Origin: Butyrivibrio sp. FCS014
Lineage (GTDB): Bacteria > Bacillota > Clostridia > Lachnospirales > Lachnospiraceae
DNA length: 64,000 nucleotides
Reading direction: 5' to 3'
Assembly: GCF_000526935.1 (NCBI RefSeq)
Contig: NZ_JAHA01000006.1
Span: 484,547-548,546 of the forward strand
Shown: one piece after another, positions 1 to 10,000 of the stretch
How positions within the stretch are numbered: position 1 is the first letter of the stretch
How the letters are laid out: each line of letters starts with the position of its first letter
Notes under the pieces: model-generated
Seen by the model: only the letters and a program-made list of their open reading frames with translations
The model's database searches: none
Told to the model about the DNA's origin: nothing
Position numbers and translations under genes: made by a program

Positions 1-2667
1 CTGGCGTCGGATATTGTCATGAGGATCAAGCAGGATCCCAAGAGACCCGATATCAACTGGATAGTATTAAGTAACTCCATCGGCTATCTGGATAAGGACT
101 TAAAACCTACGATTCTGAGGAACTTCCCCTATTCCAACAACTTCGATATTTTTTTTGACAGATTCGGACAGGCCTGGATCCTTAGCAGCAACGGAATATA
201 TGTGGTTCCCGACAAGCAGCTTCTTAGCAATGCAGACAGCTACGACTACGATTTCTATGATTCCACAAACGGCCTTCCCTGCATCGCAACAGCAAACTCC
301 TACAGCGAAATCAACGGGAACGGTGATCTGTATATTGCGGGAAGTACCGGTGTTGCCAAGGTCAATATCAATCAGCCCTTTGAAGATGTGAGCTCCCTCA
401 AGGTCGATGTTCCCTATATCGAAGCGGACGGAAACTTTGTCTATGCGGATGGAGATGGTGTGTATAAAATCCCCAGCGATGCCAAGAAGGTGGATATCAC
501 GGGATATGTTTTCACATATTCTTTGATGAATCCGTACATAACCTATTATCTTGAGGGCTTTGATACCACTAAGTACACAGCCAAGAGGACAGAGTTTAAC
601 ACCATAAGCTATACGAACCTTCCCGGCGGCAAATACAGATTTGTAATGGACATCCAGGATGCCCGGGGTACATCCATGAAGGAGTTTGCCATAAACATCA
701 ACAAGGAAAAGGCCTTCTATGAGTATGCGGCCTTCAGGGTGATGTTCATTTTGGTTGCCATGGGTCTTATGGCGCTTTTAGTATGGCGGCTTATGCATAT
801 CACCATCATAAGCAGGCAGTACGAGCAGATAAGAGCAGCAAAGGAGGATGCGGAGAGAGCCAACACAGCTAAGTCCAGATTCCTTGCAAATATGTCCCAT
901 GAGATTAGGACACCTATCAATACCATCATGGGCATGAATGAGATGATAGCAAGAGAAGCAGACACCTCAGATCCCGAGGAATATGTCCAAAACGTAAAGG
1001 GCTATTCCAGAAACATCAAGATTGCATCGGAATCTCTTTTGAGCCTTATCAATGAACTTCTGGATCTGTCTAAAATAGAATCCGGAAAGATGGAGCTGGT
1101 GGAGCAGGAGTACAGCGTTGAGGATCTGCTTAAGTCTCTCACCATGATGATAAGGGTAAGAAGCAACCAGAAGGACCTTACCTTTTCTACCGAGATTGAT
1201 GAGACCCTTCCGAAGACTCTTTACGGAGACTGCAACAAGCTCAGGGAGATACTTTTAAACCTTCTGACCAATGCCGTGAAATATACCGACAAGGGCGGCT
1301 TTACTCTTATTGTAAAAAATATGCTGACGGCGGGGGATGCTTCAAGGATATACTTTGCAGTTAAGGACACCGGCATCGGCATCAAGCCCGAGGATATGGA
1401 CAAGCTCTTTACCGCCTTCAAGAGACTTGAGGAGGTTAAGAACAGCGGCATTCAGGGCACGGGACTTGGCCTTGATATCTCAAGGCAGTACGTGGAGCTT
1501 ATGGGCGGAAACCTTGAGTGCAGCAGTACCTACGGCGAAGGCTCCACATTCTTTTTCACAATTACCCAGAAGGTGGTAAATAAGGAGCCTATCGGTACCT
1601 TTACCGAGGAGGTTGAAGGTCCGGCCCTTAGCAAGTACGTTCCGCCGTTTATTGCTCCTGATGCAAAAGTGCTGGTTGTTGACGACAACGAGATGAACCT
1701 TCAGGTCATCAAGGGACTTCTTAAGCACTTGAAGCTGAAGCTCACCCTTGTGACCAGCGGAAAAGAGTGCCTTAAAAAACTGGATGAAGAGTCCTATCAT
1801 ATCGTTCTTCTTGACCATATGATGCCTGAGATGGACGGTGTGGAGACCCTTTCACATATCAGGGAGAAGTTCCCGGACCTTATCGTCATAGCCCTTACCG
1901 CTAATGTTATGAACGGCGGCGTGGATTTCTATGTAAAGGCAGGATTTACGGATTACCTCTCCAAGCCTGTTGATGCAAGTCAGCTTGAGGCAGCACTTCG
2001 GTATTACCTGCCGGAGGATATCGTTCAGGATGTGGACGAAGAACAGGCGGCAAAAGAGGCAGCGGCCAAGGAAGAGGAGATAGCTCTTCCCGAGAGTGAG
2101 AGATGGCTCTATGACGTTGAGGGCCTGAATGTGTCGGAGGGCCTTAAGTACACGGGAATGCCTGCCCAGTTCATTAAATTTGTGAATGCCTTCTATGACA
2201 CCATGGACGAGAAGTCGGAGGAAATTGAGAAGGCCTTTGAGGATAAGGATTACAAGCTCTACACCATCAAGGTACATGCCCTAAAGAGTACCGCGAGGAT
2301 CATGGGAGCAATGCAGCTTTCAAAGCTGGCGGAGGAGCTTGAGGCAGCAGGCAACAACGGCGATATTGCAAAGATCGAGAGCTCTACGGGAACACTTCTT
2401 TCCATGTACAGAGCCTACAAGGACAAGCTCTCAAGGATCAAGGAGGAGCCTGAGGATGATGACAGGATCCCCATCTCGGAAGCAGATCTTGCCAATGCCT
2501 ATGATGCCATCAAGGAATTCGTTCCCCAGATGGACTACGACGCTGTGGAGATGGTGCTGGGCGAACTGAAGGAATACAGGCTTCCGCCGGAGGATGAAAA
2601 GAAAATCAAAGAGATTGGAAGACTTCTTAAGAACATCGACTGGGACGGAATAGAAGAACTGCTATAA
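1..2667 (+). CDS. Hybrid sensor histidine kinase / response regulator, 5'-partial
   Basis: The reading frame is open from the first base, so the true start lies upstream; an in-frame ATG at 19 is internal. Numbering from that ATG: residues 1-130 hold beta-propeller (Reg_prop-like) repeats, about 150-225 a Y_Y_Y-type domain, and about 237-257 one membrane span. A HisKA domain follows with phospho-acceptor His294 in MSHEIRTP, then an HATPase with DTGIGI and GTGLGL boxes. A receiver domain has Asp599 in [11 protein letters not shown], and a C-terminal HPt domain has His753 in VHALKS. This is a complete phosphorelay in one chain, a layout like the HTCS carbohydrate sensors. The input signal is unknown. 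A terminator follows directly. Confidence 0.9.
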   Translation: MASDIVMRIKQDPKRPDINWIVLSNSIGYLDKDLKPTILRNFPYSNNFDIFFDRFGQAWILSSNGIYVVPDKQLLSNADSYDYDFYDSTNGLPCIATANSYSEINGNGDLYIAGSTGVAKVNINQPFEDVSSLKVDVPYIEADGNFVYADGDGVYKIPSDAKKVDITGYVFTYSLMNPYITYYLEGFDTTKYTAKRTEFNTISYTNLPGGKYRFVMDIQDARGTSMKEFAININKEKAFYEYAAFRVMFILVAMGLMALLVWRLMHITIISRQYEQIRAAKEDAERANTAKSRFLANMSHEIRTPINTIMGMNEMIAREADTSDPEEYVQNVKGYSRNIKIASESLLSLINELLDLSKIESGKMELVEQEYSVEDLLKSLTMMIRVRSNQKDLTFSTEIDETLPKTLYGDCNKLREILLNLLTNAVKYTDKGGFTLIVKNMLTAGDASRIYFAVKDTGIGIKPEDMDKLFTAFKRLEEVKNSGIQGTGLGLDISRQYVELMGGNLECSSTYGEGSTFFFTITQKVVNKEPIGTFTEEVEGPALSKYVPPFIAPDAKVLVVDDNEMNLQVIKGLLKHLKLKLTLVTSGKECLKKLDEESYHIVLLDHMMPEMDGVETLSHIREKFPDLIVIALTANVMNGGVDFYVKAGFTDYLSKPVDASQLEAALRYYLPEDIVQDVDEEQAAKEAAAKEEEIALPESERWLYDVEGLNVSEGLKYTGMPAQFIKFVNAFYDTMDEKSEEIEKAFEDKDYKLYTIKVHALKSTARIMGAMQLSKLAEELEAAGNNGDIAKIESSTGTLLSMYRAYKDKLSRIKEEPEDDDRIPISEADLANAYDAIKEFVPQMDYDAVEMVLGELKEYRLPPEDEKKIKEIGRLLKNIDWDGIEELL

Positions 2668-2685
2668 ATATTTAGATAATACTGT

Positions 2686-2738
2686 AAGGACCGCTTTCGC
2701 GAAGATGGTGATGATCAGCGCGTTGGCGGTCCTTTTTA
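2686..2738 (+). terminator. Rho-independent terminator after the hybrid kinase
   Basis: AAGGACCGC (2686-2694) pairs perfectly with GCGGTCCTT (2726-2734), with a long loop and a T-rich tail. It sits 19 bases after the kinase stop codon. Confidence 0.7.
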
Positions 2739-2803
2739 CGTGCAAAGCATCAGCTTTTGTGATATCATTCTCACTTAAGAATGGATTTTTGTGAGGTTTG
2801 ATT

Positions 2804-3679
2804 ATGATAAGAAACAAAATAGTTATCTCAGTAATAATATGTCTTCTGACGCTTGGAACAGCTGCCTGTGGAGCAGGATCAAGTGACGGATTTTTATATA
2901 CCAAAAGAGTCAGCGATAGCAACGGACAATTTGAACATGGCGAGCTTTATCAGAAAAGATTCAGCGGTACAAAGAAAGTGGATGATATATATCTGCGCTT
3001 CATGACAAAGGTTGATGATGACACAGTACTTGGAGTCTATGGTGAAGGACCGGGAACAGACAGCTATGTTGCAACTTACAACTTAAAAGAAAAGTCACTC
3101 ACAAAGATCACACAGGTTGCTAATATTGAAGAACAGAGAATATCCGCTACTTCCGACCTGTCTACTGTATGTTATGGTGATAAAGATAATGGAATTGTGT
3201 TATATGACCTTTCAAGCGGAGAGTCAAAAGTAATAGAAAAACCCACAGGCCTGAAAGAACCAATGATTACCGGAGATGGGAAGACCATGTTCTATATAAG
3301 TGACTGGAATCTCATAACAAGAGAAGTCGGTAAAAAAGTCAGTGGCGGGATCATAGCGTCCAATGTCCATACTTATGCACTTTCAAATGACGAAAAGTTT
3401 ATAATCTTCACAAGACTTGGCCGTGAATATAATTCGATTTTATATAAGCTCGACCTTGAAACCGGAGAAGAGACTTATCTGAAGAAACTGGATAATCAGG
3501 CGGAAATGATTTCCATATCCTCCGATAATACCGAATTTGCCTATGTGACGTATACTACAGCCTTTTTTTCATCCTGGGGCAGGACTGTGCTAAATGTATG
3601 CGATCTCAAGACAGGGAAGAGTAAAGTGGCTTTCAAATCAGGTTTTGCTGCCTATATTCCTTCAATAATTCTTTTCTGA
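2804..3679 (+). CDS. Lipoprotein with beta-propeller-like (TolB/WD-type) repeats
   Basis: Start chosen at ATG 2804, eight bases after a GAGG site; a TTG at 2798 is the alternative. The N-terminus is a lipoprotein signal peptide ending in lipobox LGTAAC, so the mature protein should be anchored outside the membrane. The rest is made of short repeats of the kind 'ISSDNTEFAYVTY' and 'DDKFIIFTRL', which look like blades of a TolB/WD40-like propeller. I cannot assign a ligand or reaction. It ends abruptly at SIILF, about one or two blades short of a closed seven-blade propeller, so it may be C-terminally truncated. It is a single-gene unit between two terminators. Confidence 0.7.
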   Translation: MIRNKIVISVIICLLTLGTAACGAGSSDGFLYTKRVSDSNGQFEHGELYQKRFSGTKKVDDIYLRFMTKVDDDTVLGVYGEGPGTDSYVATYNLKEKSLTKITQVANIEEQRISATSDLSTVCYGDKDNGIVLYDLSSGESKVIEKPTGLKEPMITGDGKTMFYISDWNLITREVGKKVSGGIIASNVHTYALSNDEKFIIFTRLGREYNSILYKLDLETGEETYLKKLDNQAEMISISSDNTEFAYVTYTTAFFSSWGRTVLNVCDLKTGKSKVAFKSGFAAYIPSIILF

Positions 3680-3710
3680 TTCCTGATCAATAATGGAATA
3701 AAACAGTTAA

Positions 3711-3744
3711 ACCCCGGAGTTTATGCGAACTCCGGGGTCTTTTG
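3711..3744 (+). terminator. Rho-independent terminator
   Basis: A perfect 11-bp stem, ACCCCGGAGTT (3711-3721) with AACTCCGGGGT (3728-3738), followed by CTTTTG. It closes the propeller lipoprotein unit. Confidence 0.85.
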
Positions 3745-3774
3745 TCCTAATGAAAGGAAGTCGTGATACCCCTA

Positions 3775-3803
3775 TTGACATAGTACGACTGTCGTGGTAT
3801 ATT
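3775..3803 (+). promoter_or_regulatory. Sigma-A promoter of the padR operon
   Basis: TTGACA (3775-3780), 17-bp spacer, TATATT (3798-3803): a near-consensus promoter. The spacer contains the palindrome ACGAC-T-GTCGT (3785-3795), so a bound repressor would cover the promoter. The leader to the padR start is about 115 bases. Confidence 0.85.
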
Positions 3804-3842
3804 TACTACGACAGATGAAGTACGACAGTAGTAGTACGACAG
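3784..3842 (+). repeat. TACGACAG operator-like repeats around the padR promoter
   Basis: Exact TACGACAG copies begin at 3807, 3821 and 3835, a strict 14-bp period. A related inverted copy (TACGAC / CTGTCGT) lies in the promoter spacer at 3784-3796. The position, from inside the promoter to just downstream of the likely transcript start, is that of a repressor operator array. Autoregulation by the PadR protein encoded next is the simplest reading. The sequence is not the usual ATGT-ACAT PadR site. Confidence 0.65.
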
Positions 3843-3924
3843 ACGTTGCACCGACAATCGTAAATGCGCATTACGGTTTCGGAGAAAACATACTGATGAC
3901 ACAGCCACAAGAAAGGATGAAGGA

Positions 3925-4275
3925 ATGGGCGAGATAAGCAGTGATGTAATCCGAGGTTATAACGACACCATAATCCTTTTCCTGCTTCTGGATTCACCGT
4001 CATACGGATATGAGATATCCAAGAAGATAAAGAGCATATCCGAGGAGAAGTATCTGATCAAGGAGACCACACTATACTCGGCCTTCACCAGAATGGAGAA
4101 GAACGGATACATCGAATCCTATACACAGAATTCAGAGAGCGGCAAGAAGAGAACCTATTACAGGATAACGGATCAAGGGCGCAGTTATTACCGCGAAAAA
4201 TGTGAGGAATGGAATCTTACTAAGGAAGTTATAGAGCACTTTATAACTGAAGGAGGGGAAAATGGAAACTCTTAA
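3925..4275 (+). CDS. PadR-family transcriptional regulator
   Basis: A 116-residue winged-helix protein. The N-terminal half has the PadR pattern: an LLLLDSPSYGYEI-like helix, then KETTLYSAFTRMEKNGYIES as recognition helix and start of the wing, then RTYYRITDQG. A C-terminal dimerisation helix follows. SD GAAAGGA lies at 3911-3917, seven bases before the ATG. The stop overlaps the next gene by 14 bases, so the two are translationally coupled. PadR proteins are usually repressors of neighbouring membrane or stress genes. Here the target is probably its own operon, through the repeat array upstream. Confidence 0.9.
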   Translation: MGEISSDVIRGYNDTIILFLLLDSPSYGYEISKKIKSISEEKYLIKETTLYSAFTRMEKNGYIESYTQNSESGKKRTYYRITDQGRSYYREKCEEWNLTKEVIEHFITEGGENGNS

Positions 4276-5248
4276 GAATTATCTTGAATCAATGTTTGCA
4301 AGTCTGCCTAACACCGTAGAGGTGCTTAAGGCCAAAGAGGAACTTTATACAATGATGGAGGACAAGTACAACGAGCTTATCGCAGAGGGCAAGCCCGAGA
4401 ACGAGGCTGTCGGGATCGTGATCTCAGAGTTTGGCAATCTTGATGAAGTGGCAGAGTCCATCGGAATCGGACAGATGCTCCAGGAATACACCTATGTTGA
4501 CAGGAATCAGATCCCTTCAGAGGAAGCGGAAGAGTATGTTCAGCAGTACAGCCAGCACAGGTTCTGGATTGGCCTTGGGGTTATGCTCCTTATCTTTTCA
4601 CCCATGAGTATAATTATCACATCGATGGCCAGGATCGGAGCTTTCGAAGTCATCGGAGTTGCTTTCTTCTTCCTGATGATAGCAGCAGGCGTAGGTATTA
4701 TAGTTTTTACCAGCATCAATATGAGCAAGTGGAAATATCTGGATGAGCAGCTTTGCTGCATCGATTACGCAACAGCCAATCAGCTCAAGCTTGAGAAGGA
4801 AGCCCACAGAGCAGACAAGGCGCTTCTTTTGACAATAGGCATTGCACTGTGCATCCTGAGCGTCGTTCCTGTTATCTTATTCAGTTCTCTTTTCAAGAAC
4901 TTTGTGTTTACAGAGGGTATCGGACCCGCTCTTATATTCGTCTTCGTTGGAATCGGCGTAATGATGATCATTTTTGCCGGCGGAAGAGAGACAGCTATCA
5001 ACAAGCTTCTTGCCCTCAATGACGCGCACACCGTATCCGGCTCCTACAGAAAGGGCCAGGATATGCCTGACAGCTACATAAATCCCGGGATCGCAGGCTT
5101 CATGAAATCCTACTGGACCATTATAACCTGCGTATATCTCATCTGGAGCTTTTTGACCTTCGACTGGCACATCACCTGGATCATCTGGCCTGTTGCAGCC
5201 ATAGCCAAGACAGTTATCTGGAACATCTGGGGTGCAAGAGAGGAGTGA
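4262..5248 (+). CDS. HAAS / DUF1700-type membrane protein
   Basis: A 328-residue protein. The first about 75 residues form an alpha-helical HAAS-like domain (METLKNYLESMF; EAVGIVISEFGNLDEVAESI), a module typically encoded next to PadR regulators. The remainder holds about six hydrophobic segments, at roughly 105-130, 135-160, 185-210, 220-240, 275-300 and 300-325. SD GAGGGGAA lies inside the end of padR. Function is unknown at the reaction level. The family is thought to work with PadR and DUF4097 proteins in envelope stress sensing, which is an inference from neighbourhood. Confidence 0.8.
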   Translation: METLKNYLESMFASLPNTVEVLKAKEELYTMMEDKYNELIAEGKPENEAVGIVISEFGNLDEVAESIGIGQMLQEYTYVDRNQIPSEEAEEYVQQYSQHRFWIGLGVMLLIFSPMSIIITSMARIGAFEVIGVAFFFLMIAAGVGIIVFTSINMSKWKYLDEQLCCIDYATANQLKLEKEAHRADKALLLTIGIALCILSVVPVILFSSLFKNFVFTEGIGPALIFVFVGIGVMMIIFAGGRETAINKLLALNDAHTVSGSYRKGQDMPDSYINPGIAGFMKSYWTIITCVYLIWSFLTFDWHITWIIWPVAAIAKTVIWNIWGAREE

Positions 5249-5252
5249 TATC

Positions 5253-6020
5253 ATGAAATACTTTATGCCTGTACTTGGACTTGTTACCATTATCTGCATC
5301 ATTGCAGGAACATACATGCATGTGGGAGGCGGTTTAAGCTTCTTTGATAAGCCAATTATTTCTCTGGGCTCCGGCTCTGATAAATCCTCCGAGGGAAAAG
5401 ATATATCTTTTTCCGAAAGTTATGAGAATGTAGATAAGCTTGATATAAACATGGCCTTCGGAGATGTGACCATTATTGAAGGAAGTGATCTTAATGTAAA
5501 CTTTGAGGGTCACAGCGATCTTACCCCCGAGGTGAAGGTTGAGGACGGTAAGCTTTATATCAAGCAGACAAAGAAGGTTAAGGTCAAGGGCATTGATCTT
5601 AGCAAATACAAGAGCCAGCTTACAGTGACGGTTCCTTCTTCTGATAAGTTTGAGAGAGTTGAGGCGGATCTTGATATGGGGAATCTTAAGATAAGCGGCC
5701 TTATCTGTAAGAAGCTTGAAGTTGACATGAGCATGGGAGATCTTGATATTGCGGATACTGCAGCAGACACCATTGAGGCAGACAACGACATGGGCGCTTG
5801 CAAGATCAGGGAATGTAAGTTTGACAAGCTGAAAGCAAACTGCGACATGGGAGACATCCAGGTTAATGTTGAAGGTGATGTTGACGACTATGCCATCACC
5901 GCAAAATGCGATCTTGGACGTGTTAACATTGATGGTGATGACAAAGGAGATAAATATTCTGTTAAGGGAGATAAGGAGATCACACTAAACGTGGCTATGG
6001 GCAATATTGATGTTAACTAA
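5253..6020 (+). CDS. DUF4097-family beta-strand repeat protein
   Basis: Start at ATG 5253, behind AGGAG (5241-5245); an upstream in-frame GTG at 5232 lacks an SD. The N-terminus (about residues 1-25) is a single hydrophobic segment, either an uncleaved anchor or a signal peptide. The rest is a right-handed beta-helix-like repeat with recurring DMGNLKI, SMGDLDI, DMGACKI and DMGDIQV motifs, typical of DUF4097 adhesin-like domains. It is the third gene of the padR operon, with only four bases separating it from the HAAS gene. Probably an extracytoplasmic structural or sensing partner; no enzymatic residues recognised. Confidence 0.85.
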   Translation: MKYFMPVLGLVTIICIIAGTYMHVGGGLSFFDKPIISLGSGSDKSSEGKDISFSESYENVDKLDINMAFGDVTIIEGSDLNVNFEGHSDLTPEVKVEDGKLYIKQTKKVKVKGIDLSKYKSQLTVTVPSSDKFERVEADLDMGNLKISGLICKKLEVDMSMGDLDIADTAADTIEADNDMGACKIRECKFDKLKANCDMGDIQVNVEGDVDDYAITAKCDLGRVNIDGDDKGDKYSVKGDKEITLNVAMGNIDVN

Positions 6021-6051
6021 GCCCTCTTTTCGTAAGTGGGATTCCATATAT

Positions 6052-6100
6052 GGCCCGTCAGGGCAGGTCTTATACCTGCTTTGGCGGGCTCCTTTTTTTC
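6052..6100 (+). terminator. Rho-independent terminator of the padR operon
   Basis: A long interrupted stem (GCCCG...GCAGGT / ACCTGC...CGGGC) followed by seven T residues, 32 bases after the DUF4097 stop. Confidence 0.85.
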
Positions 6101-6160
6101 TTTTGTTTTTAGATATTCTTTACAAATTGAGTGCATTTAACATGTTAAACTTGTATAAAT

Positions 6161-6177
6161 GCCGGGGAGGTCCCGGC
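6161..6177 (+). other. Small GC hairpin in the leader of the next lipoprotein gene
   Basis: GCCGGG-GAGGT-CCCGGC forms a perfect 6-bp stem with a GAGGT loop, about 20 bases before the SD at 6199. The loop resembles an SD sequence. Role unknown; it may stabilise the mRNA. Confidence 0.35.
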
Positions 6178-6210
6178 CACGGAAAACGATGTTTTTATAG
6201 GGGAAAAGAA

Positions 6211-6975
6211 ATGAGAAAGAATCTGTTGTTTGCACTTGTAACTGCAATGGCGCTTGGATCAACGGCCTGCGCAGCAGGTGATGTTACTGAGAGTAATGCT
6301 TTATCGGGGACGATTTTGGAAGAGACGGCGCAGGAGGAAACTGCCGCGGAAGAAACTACTGAAACTTTGGAAAACACGCAGGGGCAGGAACAGCCAGACG
6401 AACAGGCACAGCAGCATGAGCAGGCACATCATAATAGGGAAGACTTTCTTCCCATGTTTTCCTATAACATGGTTCTGGCGGACCTTGGCTATGACCCTTT
6501 GGAGGCAGCAGCCTACGACTATCTTGCCTTTGAGTATAACAGGGTAAGCGACGTTGACCACGTGCTTATCCCTTATGCGAAGATAGTTGATATTGATGAG
6601 GATAACCCTGAGGACATTCTTCTCTACGGCGACTATTATCTTTGGGAATTTGAGAAGCAGGATGATACCCTGGTGGCCGTATCCGGCGGACATTGCCCCG
6701 GAATAATCCATCTTGAGCGATTCGGTGAAGGAGAAAACGCTTCCTACTCACCTGTAGGTACCATGGATGAAGCCTTTACCGATGAGGATGCCAAGGATCT
6801 TTTCGGTGAGTACTATGACCGGTACGTTGAGATAGCTTCCGATGATGAGACCAGGGACAAAGAATATGCTCTTGTGATCGCAGATTATGTGAAGGCCAAC
6901 AAGCTTAAGGTTACAAAATATCAGTTCGGAGGGGAAGATGCAGTGAAGCTTCCCGAATCAAGACTGGGACAATAA
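6211..6975 (+). CDS. Putative lipoprotein of unknown function
   Basis: Start at ATG 6211 behind AGGGGAAAAG; the frame is open further upstream through the terminator but without a plausible start. The signal peptide ends in lipobox LGSTAC (Cys about residue 20). A Glu/Gln-rich, low-complexity linker of about 55 residues follows, then a soluble domain of about 180 residues with a mixed alpha/beta pattern (VLIPYAKIVDIDEDN; ILLYGDYYLWEFEKQ). A similar domain is seen in uncharacterised Lachnospiraceae lipoproteins, as I recall, but I cannot name a family. It stands alone between a terminator and the carB promoter. Confidence 0.7.
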   Translation: MRKNLLFALVTAMALGSTACAAGDVTESNALSGTILEETAQEETAAEETTETLENTQGQEQPDEQAQQHEQAHHNREDFLPMFSYNMVLADLGYDPLEAAAYDYLAFEYNRVSDVDHVLIPYAKIVDIDEDNPEDILLYGDYYLWEFEKQDDTLVAVSGGHCPGIIHLERFGEGENASYSPVGTMDEAFTDEDAKDLFGEYYDRYVEIASDDETRDKEYALVIADYVKANKLKVTKYQFGGEDAVKLPESRLGQ

Positions 6976-7025
6976 GCGTAAATCCGCCCCTTCAAAAATA
7001 TACTTTTTGGTGCAATCATTTTCCT

Positions 7026-7053
7026 TTGTACAGAACATTTTTTGTGGTAGAAT
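7026..7053 (+). promoter_or_regulatory. Predicted carB promoter
   Basis: TTGTAC (7026-7031), 16-bp spacer, TAGAAT (7048-7053) with TGG just upstream (extended -10). No PyrR-type leader or riboswitch is visible in the roughly 34-base leader. Confidence 0.6.
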
Positions 7054-7093
7054 GTTTTGAAGAAAAATTGAACAGAGTTGAAAGGGGAGCACC

Positions 7094-10000
7094 ATGGCAC
7101 AGAGAACAGATATTCACAAGGTACTGATAATTGGGTCGGGGCCAATTGTCATCGGACAGGCATGTGAGTTCGACTATTCCGGAACTCAGGCCTGCAAGGC
7201 TTTAAGAAGTCTTGGATATGAAATCGTACTGGTTAATTCCAATCCCGCGACCATCATGACAGATCCCGAAATGGCGGATAAGACTTACATCGAACCGCTT
7301 AACGTGGAGAGAGTGACCGCTGTCATTGAGAAGGAGAGACCCGATGCACTTCTGCCGAATCTTGGCGGACAGTCAGGACTTAACCTTTGTGCCGAGCTTT
7401 ATAAAGCTGGTGTTCTCGATAAATATAATGTTAAGGTTATAGGCGTTCAGGTAGACGCCATTGAACGAGGCGAGGACAGGACCGAGTTCAAGAATACAAT
7501 GAATATGCTGGGCATAGAGATGGCCAGGTCCAAGGCTGTCTACAGCGTTGAGGAAGCTCTTGAGGAAGCCGATATCCTTGGCTATCCCGTTGTTCTTCGT
7601 CCCGCATATACCATGGGAGGCGCCGGCGGCGGCCTCGTATATAACAAAGAAGAGCTGCAGACTGTTTGTTCAAGAGGCCTTCAGGCTTCCATCATCCACC
7701 AGGTACTGGTTGAGGAATCTATCCTTGGATGGGAAGAACTGGAGCTTGAAGTTGTTCGTGACAAGGACAACAACATGATCACAGTCTGCTTTATTGAAAA
7801 TGTAGATCCTGTGGGAGTTCATACCGGTGATTCTTTCTGCACCGCTCCCATGCTTACCATTGACGAGGACCTCCAGAAGGAGCTTCAGCGTCAGGCCTAC
7901 AAGATAGTTGAACATATCGGTGTCATCGGAGGCACCAACGTTCAGTTCGCTCATGATCCCAAGAGCGGACGTATCATAGTCATTGAAATCAATCCCAGAA
8001 CATCTAGATCATCAGCCCTTGCAAGTAAGGCAACAGGTTTCCCCATTGCTCTTGTTTCAGCCAAGCTTGCTACAGGTCTTACCCTTGCAGAGCTTCCCGA
8101 TTCCAAGTTCGGAACTCTGGATAAGTACGTTCCAAACGGAGATTACGTTGTTGTTAAGTTTGCACGCTGGGCCTTTGAGAAGTTCCATGGCGTACAGGAC
8201 AAGCTCGGTACCCAGATGCGTGCCGTAGGCGAAGTCATGAGTATTGGCAAGAACTTCAAGGAAGCCTTCCAGAAGGCAATCCGCTCCCTTGAGAAGGACC
8301 GTTACGGTCTGGGCGGAATCGAGAAATTCGAGAAGATGGACAAAAAAGATCTTCTCATCAGGATCAACGAAGCTTCCTCCGAGCGTTACTTCCTTATGTA
8401 TGAAGCCATGAAGAAGGGCGCTACCGTAGAAGAACTCCATGAGATCACCAAGGTTAAGCACTACTTCCTTGAGCAGATGAAGGAACTGGTAGACGAAGAG
8501 CAGCAGCTCATTGATGAGAGCAAGGGAAGCGTACCTTCTGCAGATGCTCTTATCAAGGCCAAGGAGGACGGTTTCTCCGACAGATATCTTGCAAAGATGC
8601 TCGGTGTTTCCGAGGATGATATCAGAAAAGCCAGAGAGGATGCAGGCCTATCTGAGAAGTGGGACGGCGTTCACGTATACGGAACCGATGGCAGCGCTTA
8701 CTACTATTCTACTTATAAGAAGGATGCTTCTCTTGAGAATCCCGATGCAGGCAGCGCAGCTGATGCTAAGAAGATCATGATCCTTGGCGGCGGTCCCAAC
8801 AGGATCGGTCAGGGCATCGAGTTTGACTACTGCTGCGTACATGCAGCCATAGCACTCAAGAAGCTGGGCTTTGAGACCATTATTGTAAACTGCAATCCCG
8901 AGACAGTATCAACGGATTATGACACCTCAGACAAGCTCTACTTCGAGCCCCTTACTCTTGAGGATGTTCTTCAGATCTACCGCAAGGAGAAACCTCTTGG
9001 AGTTATCGCTCAGTTTGGCGGACAGACGCCTCTTAACCTGGCAGCCAAGCTTAAAGAAGAGGGTGTCAACATCCTTGGCACAACTCCCGAAGTTATCGAC
9101 CTTGCCGAGGACAGAGATCAGTTCCGTCTCATGATGGAGAAGCTTGGAATCCCCATGGCTGAGGCAGGTATGGCTTCAGATGTAGAGACAGCCAAGGAGA
9201 TAGCAGCAAGGATCGGATATCCTGTAATGGTTCGTCCTTCCTTCGTTCTTGGCGGCCGCGGCATGGAGATAGTAAGAGACGAAGAGAGCATGGAGGGCTA
9301 CATGAGAGCCGCCGTTGGCGTAACTCCCGACAGGCCCATCCTTATAGACAGATTCCTGCAGAATGCCCTTGAGTGCGAGGCAGATGCCATCAGCGACGGA
9401 ACCCATGCTTTTGTTCCCGCTGTTATGGAGCATATCGAGCTTGCAGGTATTCACTCAGGAGACTCAGCCTGCATCATACCTTCCAAGCACATCTCCAAGG
9501 AGCACCTTGAGACCATCGAGGAGTACACCAGGAAGATCGCTGTAGAGATGAACGTTGTGGGACTTATGAACATGCAGTACGCCATTGAGAACGGCACTGT
9601 ATACGTTCTTGAAGCCAATCCCCGTGCATCCAGGACAGTTCCGCTGGTTTCCAAGGTTTGCGGCATCAAGATGGTGCCCATTGCTACAGACATCATTACC
9701 TCAGAGCTTACAGGCAGAAAGTCACCTGTACCTGAGCTTATAGAGAACAAGAAGACCACCGAGCCTGAGTACTACGGAGTAAAAGAGGCAGTGTTCCCCT
9801 TCAATATGTTCCCTGAAGTTGATCCTGTTCTCGGACCCGAGATGCGTTCAACAGGTGAGGTTCTTGGTCTTGCCAAGACTCCCGGTGAAGCCTTCTTCAA
9901 GGCAGAAGAGGCAGCAGGCATGGCTCTTCCTCTCAAGGGAGCAGTGCTTATCTCTCTTAATACCGCAGATAAGCCACATGCAGCTGAGCTTGCAAAGAGC

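Noticed and set aside
2798..2803. TTG start for the propeller lipoprotein
   Set aside because: The ATG at 2804 has better SD spacing and gives a normal signal peptide.
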